Source: Lentinula raphanica
Lineage: Eukaryota > Basidiomycota > Agaricomycetes > Agaricales > Omphalotaceae
Assembly: GCA_027919835.1 (NCBI GenBank)
Contig: JANVFP010000010.1
Coordinates: 620,001 to 684,000 of the forward strand
Direction of reading: 5' to 3'
DNA: 64,000 nt
How positions within the stretch are numbered: the first letter of the stretch is position 1; the number at the start of each line of letters is the position of its first letter. This document shows, piece after piece, positions 46,655-57,190 of the stretch. The position numbers and the translations under genes were made by a program. The notes under the pieces are model-generated. The model made no database searches and was not told the origin of the DNA. It saw only the letters and a list, made by a program, of their open reading frames with translations.

Positions 46655-46939
46655 ATGGCTTGGTTGCCGCGGGAGCTTCCCCCGACTTTATCTAAATATG
46701 TTCCTCTCATCGTGGAGAGAGAGCTGGCCAGATCCCACAATGCCGGACCATCTTTATACGAAACTGTACGTTGCGGACCTATCCCATTACACGATAGAAT
46801 TCAGCTTTGACTTGCTTCACATAGAGCGACACAAAGATGAGGACGTTTCATGTAACATTCTCTGGTGAGTACTACCGTCCGTCGAGTTAGTCAACATGGG
46901 TTCAAACCGGCGCGTACAGATTATGACCGAGAGATGATT
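46655..46939 (+). CDS. Possible small three-exon gene, unknown product
   Basis: ATG at 46655 opens 37 codons (MAWLPRELPPTLSKYVPLIV, then ERELARSHNAGPSLYET). These join in phase over a 59-base GT-AG intron to 46825-46864 (SDTKMRTFHVTFS) and over a 55-base intron to 46920-46939 (DYDREMI). The next acceptor (gaaacag) is followed at once by TGA, giving about 57 residues. Composition is protein-like and both internal joins keep phase, but it is short and matches no family I know. It may be a gene remnant. Confidence 0.28.
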
Positions 46940-47326
46940 GTGAGTGCTCACTGGTGCGTCTTGAAACAGTGACCACTGTATTCACACGTTTTCTACAAGA
47001 AAACAGTGTTACAGTTCATGAAAAAACTTTTCGAATCCTCGTATGTATTATGAAGGCCACCGTCACGCGTTGTAATACGATACTTCAAATTGGCGCAACT
47101 TCGATGATGACATCCACCACTCCGATTTTTCATACTTCACATTCACCGGTCCTCCATTGACGCAAAATAAACTTCATCTTAAAGCGTCATCCATTACCGC
47201 TATGAACTTTGGAGCTAGGTCTGTATAATATAAAGCTGAATCTCAACTCATCAACGTCAACACCCAAACAAATCCATCACTATCACATCTACTACTACTA
47301 CTATATCACACAAAAGCCAAACTACA
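46940..47326. promoter_or_regulatory. Probable promoter and 5' UTR of the 47327 gene
   Basis: A TATA-like string (gtataatataaagc) lies at about 47223-47236, some 95 bases before the ATG. It is followed by a CT-repeat leader (catctactactactactatatcacaca). This layout is typical of strongly expressed or stress-responsive fungal genes. No other gene seen in the stretch. Confidence 0.45.
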
Positions 47327-48092
47327 ATGCCTTTTGGAAGACACAACAACGTCGATGACCACACCAACCGTGATACCGCCTTGGGCGCAGGTGCAGGAGG
47401 TCTCGCTGGCCACGAAGGCCATCACGGCCATACTGCACGCGATGCTGCCTTGGGCGGTTTCGCTGGACGAGAAGCAGGTCATCATGGAGGTGGAACTGCC
47501 TCGGGCACGCACGGAAACCGTGACGGGCTAATGGGAGCAGGTGCCGGGGCAGCTGTCGGACATGGTCATGGACGTAAGTACGATGATGCTTGTAAAGTTT
47601 CCCATTTGATCAAGTGCTTATCTGGAACCGTGTATGTAGATGGTGTACGCGACGCTGCTATCGGTGGAGCTGGAGGTGAGATGCTTGGACGACATCAGGG
47701 TCGGAATGCCAACAATGCGTACGCCAACGACGCTTATGCCACCAACAACGCGTACGGTGGAGCCCCCATGGCAGGTGCAGGTGCAAGTGCTCCTGCCAGT
47801 GGTAACCCAAGCAAAATGCACGGTAAAATGGAGGAAATAGAAGGCAAAGTCGAGCGTGGGCTAGGTAAAGTAACTGCAAACCCATCACTAGGGTGAGTCT
47901 ATCGTTACTTACCTTGAGGGCTGTTGAAGTCTAACGTTTCTTTACAGTGTAAAAGGTGAAGACAAGATCATTGCTGGTCAGCGTGAACAAGCCGCCGTTG
48001 GTGGTCATCGTCAAGCGGATGTACTTGAGGCCCAGGCTGCATCTCACCGCAATCGTGCCGATGCACTCAACGCCTCTGGGGCTCGTTACTAG
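47327..48092 (+). CDS. Gly/His/Ala-rich protein with CsbD-like segment
   Basis: Three exons (47327-47573, 47640-47892, 47948-48092) give 214 residues. The N-terminal 90 residues are low complexity with repeated TNRDTALGAGAGGLAGHEG- and TARDAALGGFAGREAGHHG-like units, where glycine-zipper-style AGAGAGAA runs alternate with His. Then comes an Asn/Ala/Tyr spacer. KMHGKMEEIEGKVERGLGKVTANPSLGVKGEDKIIAGQREQA resembles CsbD-like stress proteins. There is no signal peptide. Family members are strongly induced by stress in fungi and bacteria, but no biochemical activity is known to me. The promoter has a clear TATA-like box. Confidence 0.72.
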
Positions 48093-48439
48093 TTCACCAT
48101 CTACATCATAATGTATAACACCGTCTACTTCCTGTATCATACGAACCTTCGTGAACGACTATCTAATTGAAACTGAACAATCAATACTCGAGTTACTTAT
48201 GGGTTCAAGCTTCCAACTTCCAAGAGTTCACGAAAGACTTCACTTTTGGAGCCAGGAGACACAGAAATGCTTGACTATTCTACAGAGCAAAACTAGTACA
48301 AGGTAAGAAACATTGAGCTAAGTTGAAGATATAGGCATACGATGTGTTGCTCAGAGAAAGTGACGGTGTATGACAAACCCATCCTAGTAGAGTATTGGTT
48401 ATCGAAAGACGCCATCCATGATCCCTCGATGTGGATCCT
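48093..48439. other. Intergenic 3' flanks, no gene seen
   Basis: Convergent end of the CsbD-like gene (+) and P1 (-). No open frame of note, no RNA gene, no repeat. Confidence 0.4.
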
Positions 48440-49247
48440 TCAATCCAAGTTCTCCAATTCACTCCAGCTATCGATCCGACGCCGATAACGATGCTTAGCA
48501 ATGTCCCTCTTTCTCAAGCACCCTGGAGAATTTGGCTAGTTGTAATTAGTCAGCGCGATCATCAACAGGCTCAATGCAAGCGTAGAAATAAAGATATCAA
48601 CATAGATCTTTGAGGTCGCAGACCTGACTTATGAAGAAACGAAGCAGAACCTTGGTACTCACATTAGTATGACATATGGCGTTGTCAAGGGACAATCCAG
48701 AATCTCGCGGTGCTACGACAGAATTTCCCGAGTGCGGGCCACGACCGGAAGGAGCTGGGTCAGAGCCCGGGTGTTGATTGGAACCTCCAGGGGAGCCTCC
48801 GTGACCTTCAGGATGTGGATCAGACTGAGCGCGACGCTCAACTTTGGACGGTCCAAACCCAGACGGTCTTGGATCAGAATCCCCCGAGTTGTATGAGTCT
48901 TCATCGCCAGTGGACGGTCCAAAACCGTCAGGTGTTGGGTCAGAAGTTCCCGAGCGACGTTCAGCTGTATTGGCAGTGGACGGTCCAAAACCATGATGGA
49001 CTGGATCAGACTCTCCCGAGTGGTACGAGTCAGAGTCTCCGTCACCAATGGACGGTCCAAAACCGGCAGGCGTTGGGTCAGAGTCTCCCGAGCGAGAATC
49101 TATCGTGAACGGTCCACGACGTTCAATAGCTCTCGCAGAGCCAAGATCGCTGCGTTTGTAGAGGGATCCTCGGTCACCCGGAATATAAAGGCCTGCGACG
49201 TGGACAGCCAAAGTGACTAGGGGAAGAAACGTATTGATGATTCGCAT
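48440..49247 (-). CDS. P1: secreted repeat-peptide precursor candidate, 226 residues
   Basis: Exons 49247-48663 and 48535-48440 join at phase 0. Residues 1-19 are a signal peptide (MRIINTFLPLVTLAVHVAG). Six units built on SDPxPxGFGPS start at residues 56, 80, 102, 124, 142 and 162, the last two more degenerate. Dibasic sites lie at 31-32 (KR), 43-44, 97-98 and 138-139 (each ERR), two of them directly between repeat units. The short last exon encodes a Cys, a KR at 204-205 and a terminal RRRIDSWSELENLD shared with P2-P4. There is no membrane segment. Secretion with repeats and Kex2-type sites is the layout of fungal KEP (Kex2-processed repeat) proteins; that role is inferred. The family is unknown to me. 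Confidence 0.72.
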
Positions 49248-50088
49248 GATGGATTTAGTGATTCTGGGTTGTTTATTGAGTAGGTATTTGTGAAGACGAG
49301 AGGCGAAATGCTGCAGCCAGGCAAAGGTAATCGGACCAGCCGAAAATGGGGGGGCAAGAGTGGGTTGGTGGTGGTACTGGGACAAGTCGTCTTGAGCAGA
49401 TAAGAATCCAACAGCGTCTCTTATAGGTGATGATCGATATCAATCATCTTTCCAGGACCCTCTGACCCTCGATGACCTTTCCGACGGTAACTGTCGGTTG
49501 AGCAAAGTTGAGCAACCGGGAACATTGGACAACTTTAGAAAATCTTACCTTTCTCAGCAAGCACGACATATGCAAGGAATCTGAGTATTCCCTGTTTTAT
49601 TCATATCCAGGGGAGACTTGAGAGGGAGGGACTAGGAGGGACTACGAAATCAAACAATGCATCCGTCGCCTGTTAAAATGTTGCTTGAATACCTACGGGA
49701 GCCTCTGGGAGCCCGTGGGCTCCTCCGGGAGATCATCCAAATTATCCTATAGGCTCGCCGGCAGCCGCTCTTGCGGGACATGATACAATGATAGTGATTC
49801 AGATTCTGGAAGGCTGAGAGTGCTCAGTGAAACTCCTTCCTACCCGGGAGAGTCCGAGCGGCGGGAGCCACAGCGTCCAGCTGCGTTCATTCAACGAGTT
49901 AGTGGCTCAAAATCCTTTTCGAATACACAGGGCCCAGGCAGATAGTACAGATTAAAAGGTAGTGGCCCAGATACGAACATCAGCTGTATGGTCAGTCGAA
50001 GATACGACACGATGAATCTTCTGACCGTTCTGACCTTACTGTAGGCGGTTTCCGAAACCCAACAGTCGCCGATCTCCTTCCTGCACTT
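49248..50088. other. P1 promoter region and P2 3' flank
   Basis: Just upstream of P1 (49290-49400) lies a block shared by all four paralogues, seen on the plus strand as aggcaaa..atcggaccagccgaa and then a ggttggtggtggt-type run. Near 49692-49730 a GC-rich stretch has repeated gggagcc and a hairpin ggagcccgtgggctcc. No gene seen. Confidence 0.45.
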
Positions 50089-51193
50089 TCAATCCAAGCC
50101 ATCCAAATCACCCCAGCCATCGATCCGACGCCGATAAACGTCCTTGACAAAACTCCTCTTTCCTTTTTGCGGGGCCGAATTCCAATGTGGAGGACACTAT
50201 GAATTTCAATCAGCATGGGCAAACTCGTCAATAAGCTTGATAGCACTAGTGTAGAAGACTCAAGCGAAGCTTGAGACACGAACGTTGAACATGAAACTGT
50301 GGCCGTCAGCAGCCGTCAGCCTGGCTGACACCGAATCCATGACTTCAGCAAAAATGTGTACATAGACCTAATTTATGGAAAAAAATGCTCAAGAAGAACA
50401 TTTACTTACAGCTTGACGATTTTCACAGTTTACTGTTTGCTCTTGTGACCCGAGAGCTCGACGTCTGTGCATCGCCTGACAGCAAGCAGCACATCCAAAG
50501 GCCAACCCGACAATACAACCAGCACCGATGGCATGAAAACCAGCTCTGAGCGCACATTCTTGCCAAGGTTTAAGTTGGCAGTCATAATCATCGGATACTT
50601 CAGCTTGAACTTCCATCCGATGGACCCGATTGGGAGGGGATGGCTGCTGGGTAATCAGTTCGGCCTCAGGGTTTGGCTGAGGACCAAGCGGAACACCATG
50701 GTCGTGCTGAAGACTGGCACCAGTGGCAGTGGTCCCTGACAGGCCTGAATTGCCAAAGGAAACACTTGAACCGGACGTGATTAAATGTGAAGGGCGAGAC
50801 CCTGATTCGAATTCAGAATGTACTACAGAGGAATGAATTATGAGGGGACCCACCGAAACGCTCGACTTGATCAGGACTCGCCGCGGGAGAACTGAGATTT
50901 TCAAGAGGTCCACGAACATCATTAGGGCTAGGACCAGTCGTCCCTGAGTTGCCAGAGGGAAGACTTGAAAGGGAAGATTTTGACTGAAAAAGTCTCGGAG
51001 ACCCTGATTCAGAATGTGCAGGGGAATGAGGGGAGCCCGAACGCTCGACTCGATGGGCAGTGCTGGCCGGGGCAGGATCAAGTTTAGGGCTAGGGATCTC
51101 CTGATTGTCGCTGCGTTTGTGATGTCCTCCGACATAAAGGCCCGCGACATGTACCGCCAAATTGACGAAAGGAAGAAACGTAACGACTCGCAT
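50089..51193 (-). CDS. P2: signal-peptide protein with hydrophobic segment and conserved tail, 279 residues
   Basis: Exons 51193-50854, 50801-50410 and 50196-50089 join in phase. The signal peptide MRVVTFLPFVNLAVHVAGLY is followed by GGHHKRSD, with the dibasic KR at the same place as in P3 and P4. The middle is Ser/Pro/Gly-rich (PHSPAHSESGSP, SSLPSGNSGTTGPSP). A Cys-rich hydrophobic stretch (FHAIGAGCIVGLAFGCAACC) looks like a membrane segment and is followed by HRRRA. The last exon, 35 codons plus stop, starts CPPHWNSAPQKGKRSF and ends RRRIDGWGDLDGLD. That exon is nearly identical in DNA to the last exon of P3 although the rest has diverged. No known family. Confidence 0.72.
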
Positions 51194-51728
51194 GCTGTCA
51201 AATTGAGTCTGGATGTGTTTTTGGGTTTTGGTAACGTATGAAGTACTACGTGCGAAGACGAATGGCGAACTTGCAACCAGGCAAAAGAGAATCGGACCAG
51301 CCGAATATGAGGGCAAGAGTGTGGGTTGGTGGTGGTGGTAGTGGGTAAAAGTCTCGTCTTGAGCAATAAAAACTCTACCTACAACCTTTTAATATTACCG
51401 CAGTGAGCCAGATAAGGATATCTCCGACGCGACGAATCGTTGCCAGTTGGATCAGTGCGAGCTTTCTGCCATGTATGAAACTTGCTAAAAATCCTCTTTG
51501 GACACTGCCAGTGATGAAAGAGAGATTTGATTGCATTCTCAAGCTATGAGTCGGGAGAACACACATCACCCGGTGTCCTATAATATGAGGAATACAGATC
51601 AGATAAATAAGGCTGCTTACTATGTAGTATGAACATCAGTGATTGGTCGTTCCAGGATACGATATAACTGTGCGGAAAGGCCTTATCCGATCAAGACGCG
51701 ACAGTGTCTAATCGCCCTCCCTAAACTC
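51194..51728. other. P2 promoter region and P3 3' flank
   Basis: The block just upstream of the P2 start (51240-51345) carries the shared plus-strand motif caggcaaaagagaatcggac followed by cagccgaatatgagggcaag and ggttggtggtggtggtag. No gene seen. Confidence 0.45.
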
Positions 51729-52716
51729 TCAATCTAAGCCATCCAAGTCACCCCAGCCACCAATCCGACGCCGATAAACGTCCTTGACAAAACTCCTCTT
51801 TCCTTTTTGCGGGGCCGATTTGCAATAATGTGGAGGACACTGTGAATCTCAATCAGCATGGGCAGACTCGTCAATAAGCTTGGTAGCACTAGTGTAGAAG
51901 ACTCAAGCGAAGCTCGAGACATGAATATGAAACGTTGGCCGTCTGCCTGGCTGGCACCAGATTCATGAGAGCAGATGTGTACATAGACTTGATTCATAGA
52001 CAGAACGAAACCTTACTTACAGCTTGACATTTTTCAGAGTTCCCTGCTTGATGGTGTTGCTGTCCTGGCCCGAGAGAGCGACGGACAGCGCCCGCCAGGT
52101 GACAGCATCCATAGCAGAAACAGGTCATACAAACAGTACCACCGATCAGGTAGCAACCATAAAGAGTACCAGCAACGCACTCATCTTTCAACACGCGTTC
52201 CTGATCATTGTTCGATGCAGAAGGAGTCGTGGTCATCTGGTTCGGATTGTGAGCGGGTGGCTGCGTGGTAGTTATGAATTCGTCCCCAGGATTTCTGAGA
52301 GTCGCTTCAGAGGAAGTTCTTGAAATGGTAGGTCGAGACTCTGAATGTGCAGGAGGATGGGGGGAACCTTGGGCACGCTCGGATTCATGCTGCTGCTCGT
52401 GGTTCCTTTGTTGGTCAGAATTTACGAGAGACGCAGTAGAGGAAACCCTTGAAATGGAAGGTCCTAGATCACTGGAGAATTGGGAGCTTGATTCAGAGTT
52501 TGTTGGGGAGTGAGGGTATCCACTGGCGACTGGGTGGGTCCCAGGGCTCGGGGGAGGATCTAGATTCTGAAGAGGTATACCCGGAATACCAGCATGATCA
52601 AAACTAGTAGGACTATTAGTCCCCGAATGGTCGCTACGTTTGTGATGACCTCCGACATAGAGACCCGGGACATGTACAGACAGATTGACTAGGGGAAGGA
52701 GCGCGATGACTCGCAT
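51729..52716 (-). CDS. P3: signal-peptide protein with hydrophobic segment and conserved tail, 268 residues
   Basis: Exons 52716-52021 and 51839-51729 join at phase 0. The signal peptide MRVIALLPLVNLSVHVPGLY is followed by GGHHKRSDHSG. The Ser/Pro-rich middle has two related arrays (SISRVSSTASLVN and TISRTSSEATLRN) and PHSPTNSESS / PHPPAHSESR units shared with P2. A Cys-rich hydrophobic segment (LYGCYLIGGTVCMTCFCYGCC) follows. The last exon starts CPPHYCKSAPQKGKRSF and ends RRRIGGWGDLDGLD. It lacks the intron that splits the middle of P2. Same family and orientation as its neighbours; function unknown. Confidence 0.72.
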
Positions 52717-53525
52717 GGTGTTGAAGTGGGATATTTTTTTGGGGTTTTTGATTGAGTGCTTAAATGTGCGAAGACGAATGGCGAAGTTGCAACCAGGCAA
52801 AAGATAATCGGACCAGCCGAATACTGAGGGCAAGAGTGGGTGATGGGTAAGAGTGGTCTTGGTTTCTCAGATTTTCGTTGGAACTTTGCTTAAATTCTGC
52901 TTCAAGTGATTTTAATCGTAGAACCTTTCTCCGATGGGACTTGTCGGTTAATGAGCTGGACCGTTGGTAGAATTTTGGCCATGAGAAAGGCCCTGCTAGA
53001 CCGATTCGCAGGCCCTACTTCGAATTCCATATCCCTTGAGCAAGTATGAGGAAGCAAAAGAACCGATCGTCGACAGGAAGTAGGAGAATGAGGTATAGAG
53101 CGTAGAGGCTAAGGGAGCTCGAGTCTTCGAGACGACTGCGCCGACCTAAAAGTACGAGATCCGACGGGACCCGGATTGCGTCGGAACATATAGGAACCAG
53201 ATAGGAAGTCTCGCGCCGTCTCGCGAGCCAGAACTGAGAATTCTTGGAAAGATGAAGTCGTTCTCTCTGGTCGCCGCAGAGCTACTTCAACTTGTAACAA
53301 TTATCGGAGCATACAGAGACCTAGAGCATCTTTATTGCAATAGCTTGCAATCCTCAGCGCTCATGGTTCATGGCCCTCAGGTGCTCAAGGATAAGTACTT
53401 CATTGACTGCTTGAGGAGTAAGCATTCATAAATCTATTGAAGTGCGAACCTCAAAGATAATCATACAGTACAATATATATTGCCAGTTCCTGATGACAGT
53501 CGTCAACTGTCTCTCCAGTCAACGT
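52717..53525. other. P3 promoter region and unannotated flank
   Basis: The shared upstream block is at about 52790-52860 (aaaagataatcggaccagcc, then gaatactgagggcaagagtg). The rest (52870-53520) has no convincing gene; a minus-strand frame at 53109-53300 has no known or conserved-looking content. Confidence 0.4.
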
Positions 53526-54274
53526 TCAATCCAACTCATCCAAGTCACTCCAGCCTTCGATCCGACGCCGATTGAGGTATTTGGCAATGTCCCTCTTGAC
53601 GTTGCGATGTTTGCACTTTGGCGGCTGAGGGCAAGACTACATGATACAGTCAGTATCGGTATTGTTTGTAACTATTTCGGGGAAAAACTATGGAGAGTTT
53701 CACTTACAGGCCGAGCAGCCCCTTCTGAAAGAGCGCGAGTGCAGAGACCGCCTTTGGTGCAAGCGTAAATTGCAACACCCGTTCCGACCAAGCATAAAAC
53801 CCCTCCTATGGTTGATTGAACGCACTCATCGTCGTCAGAATCCAAATCTGTTTCGTATGGATTTTGAAACATCGGTCGATGAGAATAGGCAACGGGCCTT
53901 GGCTGCTGAGTAACTACTGCGTTCCTATCAGGAGGCAAGTAGGTAGGAGGAGGAGGCGTATGACGGGTTCCCGAACCGGATTGAGAAGATCGGACAGGAC
54001 GTGCTTCGCTATTCGTGGAAAGCCCTGAACCGGGAGGAACAGGTTCCGGTTTTCCTGAAGAGCCAGCAGCTCCGGGCAAGGAATTTTCTGAGTCATACGG
54101 AGGGTCAGGATCACGGTACGGCTCTCCTTTGGAAGGAATATGTTTGGGGGGATTGGAGGTATCTGTAGTAGTCTCCGAGCTGCGTTTGTAATGATGCTCC
54201 CCGTCGAGATAGACTCGGCCTGCCACGTGTACAGCCAAAGTGACGAGGGGAAACAACGTATTCAAGACTCGCAT
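53526..54274 (-). CDS. P4: signal-peptide protein with hydrophobic segment and conserved tail, 225 residues
   Basis: Exons 54274-53708 and 53636-53526 join at phase 0. The signal peptide MRVLNTLFPLVTLAVHVAG is close to that of P1. HHYKRSSE carries the shared dibasic site. The middle is Pro/Ser/Asp-rich (YRDPDPPYDSENSLPG, THTPPPP-like runs, PVPPGSGLSTN). DSDDDECVQSTIGGVLCLVGTGVAIYACTKGG is a membrane-like segment. The last exon reads SCPQPPKCKHRNVKRDIAKY and ends RRRIEGWSDLDELD. The KRDIAK stretch pairs it with P1, whereas P2 and P3 have KRSFVK. Function unknown. Confidence 0.72.
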
Positions 54275-55290
54275 GAATGCAGGTTTTTTTGAGTTATCGA
54301 GTGAGACGAATGGCGAAATGCAACCAGGCAAAGGTGATCGGACCAGCCGAAAATTAGGATCAGAGTACGAGTTTGATGATGGTGGTAGTGGGGTAAGTCG
54401 TCTTGGGCTATAAGTCGAATTCTAAGCTCAATATATGCTGAAAAATTAAAATCGACATTAGAATGATGATAGCGGATGATACTCAAAACTATACAAAAAC
54501 CCATTCTCCAACGGTTTGGTAGCCGAGCCGTTGGTGGGCTGGAAATCCTGATATCTGGTGTAAGATTCGAGAGCCTTCGTTTACCACTAGAAGAAGGAAG
54601 GGGGGCTGGGAGGAAACTCGAGGAGCTAGGGATCACACCTGGAACCATAGGTCCTCCGAAATCAGTCATCCCGTACGCTGGTTGGAGGCCCTTAGGGCCT
54701 TATCGCGTTGGAGGCTTTTATCGCGTTCGATACTATAGAAAGTCAGATATCAGCGCATCAGTATCAACTCAGACGACTCCCGAGCATCATTTGTCTGATT
54801 CTGGAGGCTGTACGAGGTTATACTTACCTGGTTATTATATACGGTTATACAAGGTTATACAGTGGAGAATCATTTATTAGTCTCTAACAGTGAGAGAGCT
54901 GATTGGACTCATCAAAGCGAACTGATGGAAGTTTATATTAGTGAGCTCTGCCAGTCCGCACAGATTTCTGTCAGGTTTTGAAAATTCAGGTCTTGGTAGC
55001 CTGTAGGTCTTGGGCTGGATTGGGAACCGCTGCCGCCGTTCAATCAGTTCTTGCGGAAAACTTTCACGCACGAGCCATCGATAATCGTAGACGATGAGAA
55101 CATATCAACCTTTATGCGTCCGTTGGTCTTGACGGAAAATGTAGAAGAAAACCTAGCAGTCCCGTAGTATATGCCGCGTTAAACCAATCGATAAATTATA
55201 CTACGTACATGTCATCCGCATCCAGCTCAGCTCAAGATATCATCCATCCTCTAATAAATACCCTTTTCGTTTCAATCTACACTCATCCAA
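54275..55290. other. P4 promoter region and 1-kb gene-free stretch with short repeats
   Basis: The shared family block lies at about 54320-54415 (caggcaaaggtgatcggacc then agccgaaaattagg). Near 54688-54730 the motif ttatcgcgtt occurs twice with ggaggc(cc/tt) beside it. Near 54815-54865 ggttata is repeated four times (gaggttatactt, tggttattatatac, ggttatacaaggttatacag). A plus-strand frame at 54476-54880 has no recognised content. This may be a decayed repeat; no gene is called. Confidence 0.4.
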
Positions 55291-57190
55291 TCAGTCCATT
55301 TCATCCACCCACGCACCCTCCACCTCACCCCTTACAACTCGCTGCATGTACCTACGTACCCACGAAGGTCGACGCATGAACCTCGCCGACATCTCTGCAT
55401 GATGTGCAGCCCGTCGAGCATTCTCGAAAGCAAAAGTACCATCATTGTTGAAATCTCCAGCAACGTCACCGGCCTCGGCAGCAGCAGCAGCTCCCTGAGC
55501 TGCTTCAGTCAGCGCGTTCATCTCGACCTTTACCCTTCCTTCTCGGGCTCTCAACAGTGCCCGACGTCTGTTCCATATCGCCGGATGGACCGTAGCGATT
55601 AATAGAACGAAGAGAGATAGAGCTTTTCGAGAGAGCCCAGGTTCCCTCAGATCATTTTCGGGAAGGAAAGAAGATAAGGCAGTTTCGCCCTCGGCGATGT
55701 CGAACGAAGCTAGAGTGTCGATGATACTAGGTGGACCTCCAGCAGCTGCACCCGGAGCATTGTTAATACCAGGAACGGCAGCGCGAGGGCCATTTGGCGC
55801 AGGCGCCTGTGCATTTTGAGGTACAGGAGGAGGAACTGGCGCTCCTGCTCCTGCTGGTACTCCGCCTGCACCCATATTACCGTTGTTAACTTGTGCACCT
55901 CTACCAAGATCATCTCCTTGGTTTTGTTCACCTGCCCGCTGCGCGAGTCCACCGATCCAGCCCCAGATCTCCCATCCGACCCAAGCAAGGATCAAGAGCA
56001 TAAAGAACGGCTTTCGTGCAGGCGCGACGAAGTATAGAAGGAGAAGGGTACGAAGGGAGAGCATGAACAAAGGAAGAAGGAGAGGGCGGATATTGATGAG
56101 ATGGATGCGAATTTGGGGAAACTCGGGATCACGATTGACAGGATTAGCAGGGTTGATATGTTGACCATTCATATTTAGTAATTGGTTAAGATCGAATTGA
56201 CCTGCTTGCGGGACCTGAGGCTGCTGAAGAATTTGGACGACGCCAGGAGGTAGGTCATGATTGATGGGAGGGAAGCCCATCTGTTGTAAGAGAGCGTTGA
56301 GATGAGCAGGAACCTGAACTGGAGTTGTGCGAGGATCCGCTTGAGTTCGAGCGTGAGACGTATTTCCGACGGGGGAAGAGGTCTGGGTCCGTGTTGGCTC
56401 CAGCGGAGGCAGCTTTAGTAGCTCAATCGTATACGAAAGAACTTGGAAAGCATGAACCTGAGCTGGAGTAGGCGACTCAGTTGGGTTCAGCAAACGAAGA
56501 TAGGGACGGCTGCTGGATGAACGAATGAGCTTTATAGTGAGTTGAGGACAGAAAAAAGACTTACTCGATGAAAACCTTTTCGTATCGGAGTCCGTGTCCA
56601 GAGTCCTCTTTTGGGAACTCCTTATCCAGAATGGGCGGCCAGATATAGCCATGTGCATTGACGAAATGAACGGCTGATTCTCTGTCAGCTTCAGCGGGGA
56701 TGAAAGGGGAATGAGTGAGGGTAGAGAACGCTTGTCGATGCCTAGACACTAGGTATTCAGGCAGCGCGGAAGAAACGGAAGATGTTGTTGAAGTCATAGG
56801 CACTGTTGGAGGCGGGCTGGATACCACCGGTGGTGGCTGCACCACTTCTGCCTCTTTAGCCTTACCCTTTTCCTTCTTCGTCGATTCCTCCTTTGACGGT
56901 GGTTTCCCGGTCCACGCCGAAGGGTGTACACTGAGATGAACGATTTTCTTCATCCCATCGACGCCTGCAGGCCATAGATCCCCTATCTTTTCTTCATCAC
57001 GCAAGACACGGCCACGCCAGATGATGCGTTGCCCATCGACACGAGGATTTCCGGGACAAGTCAATGAGATGGCTTCCTTTATTGCAAGGACATTACTTGA
57101 TTCTGAAGGAGGTAAATTGACGGTTAAGGAATACCCGTATGCTGGGAGCTCGACGAGAATTGGAACCAAAGAGAGCTGCTGGTCTGACAT
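55291..57190 (-). CDS. Ubiquitin-like-domain membrane protein, HERP/Usa1-like (ERAD)
   Basis: Exons 57190-56565 and 56512-55291 join in phase to 615 residues. The N-terminus is a ubiquitin-like fold (LVELPAYGYSLTVNLPPSESSNVLAIKEAISLTCPGNPRVDGQRIIWRGRVLRDEEKIGDL). A Pro/Ser linker follows. Two close hydrophobic segments lie around residues 390-440 (PLLLPLFMLSLRTLLLLYFV and FFMLLILAWVGWEIWGWI). A later segment is LSLFVLLIATVHPAIW. The C-terminus is Ala/Arg-rich and ends GEVEGAWVDEMD. UBL plus paired membrane segments match HERPUD1 and yeast Usa1, scaffolds of the HRD1 ER-associated degradation complex; this assignment is by architecture. The promoter side faces a short gap before gene E. Confidence 0.68.

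Noticed and set aside
48669..49108. Tandem-repeat plus-strand frames over P1
   Set aside because: They are the antisense of the P1 repeat units; the minus strand has the signal peptide and conserved splice sites.
49680..49760. GC-rich gggagcc repeats with a hairpin, considered as a transposon end
   Set aside because: No matching partner repeat or target duplication could be found nearby.
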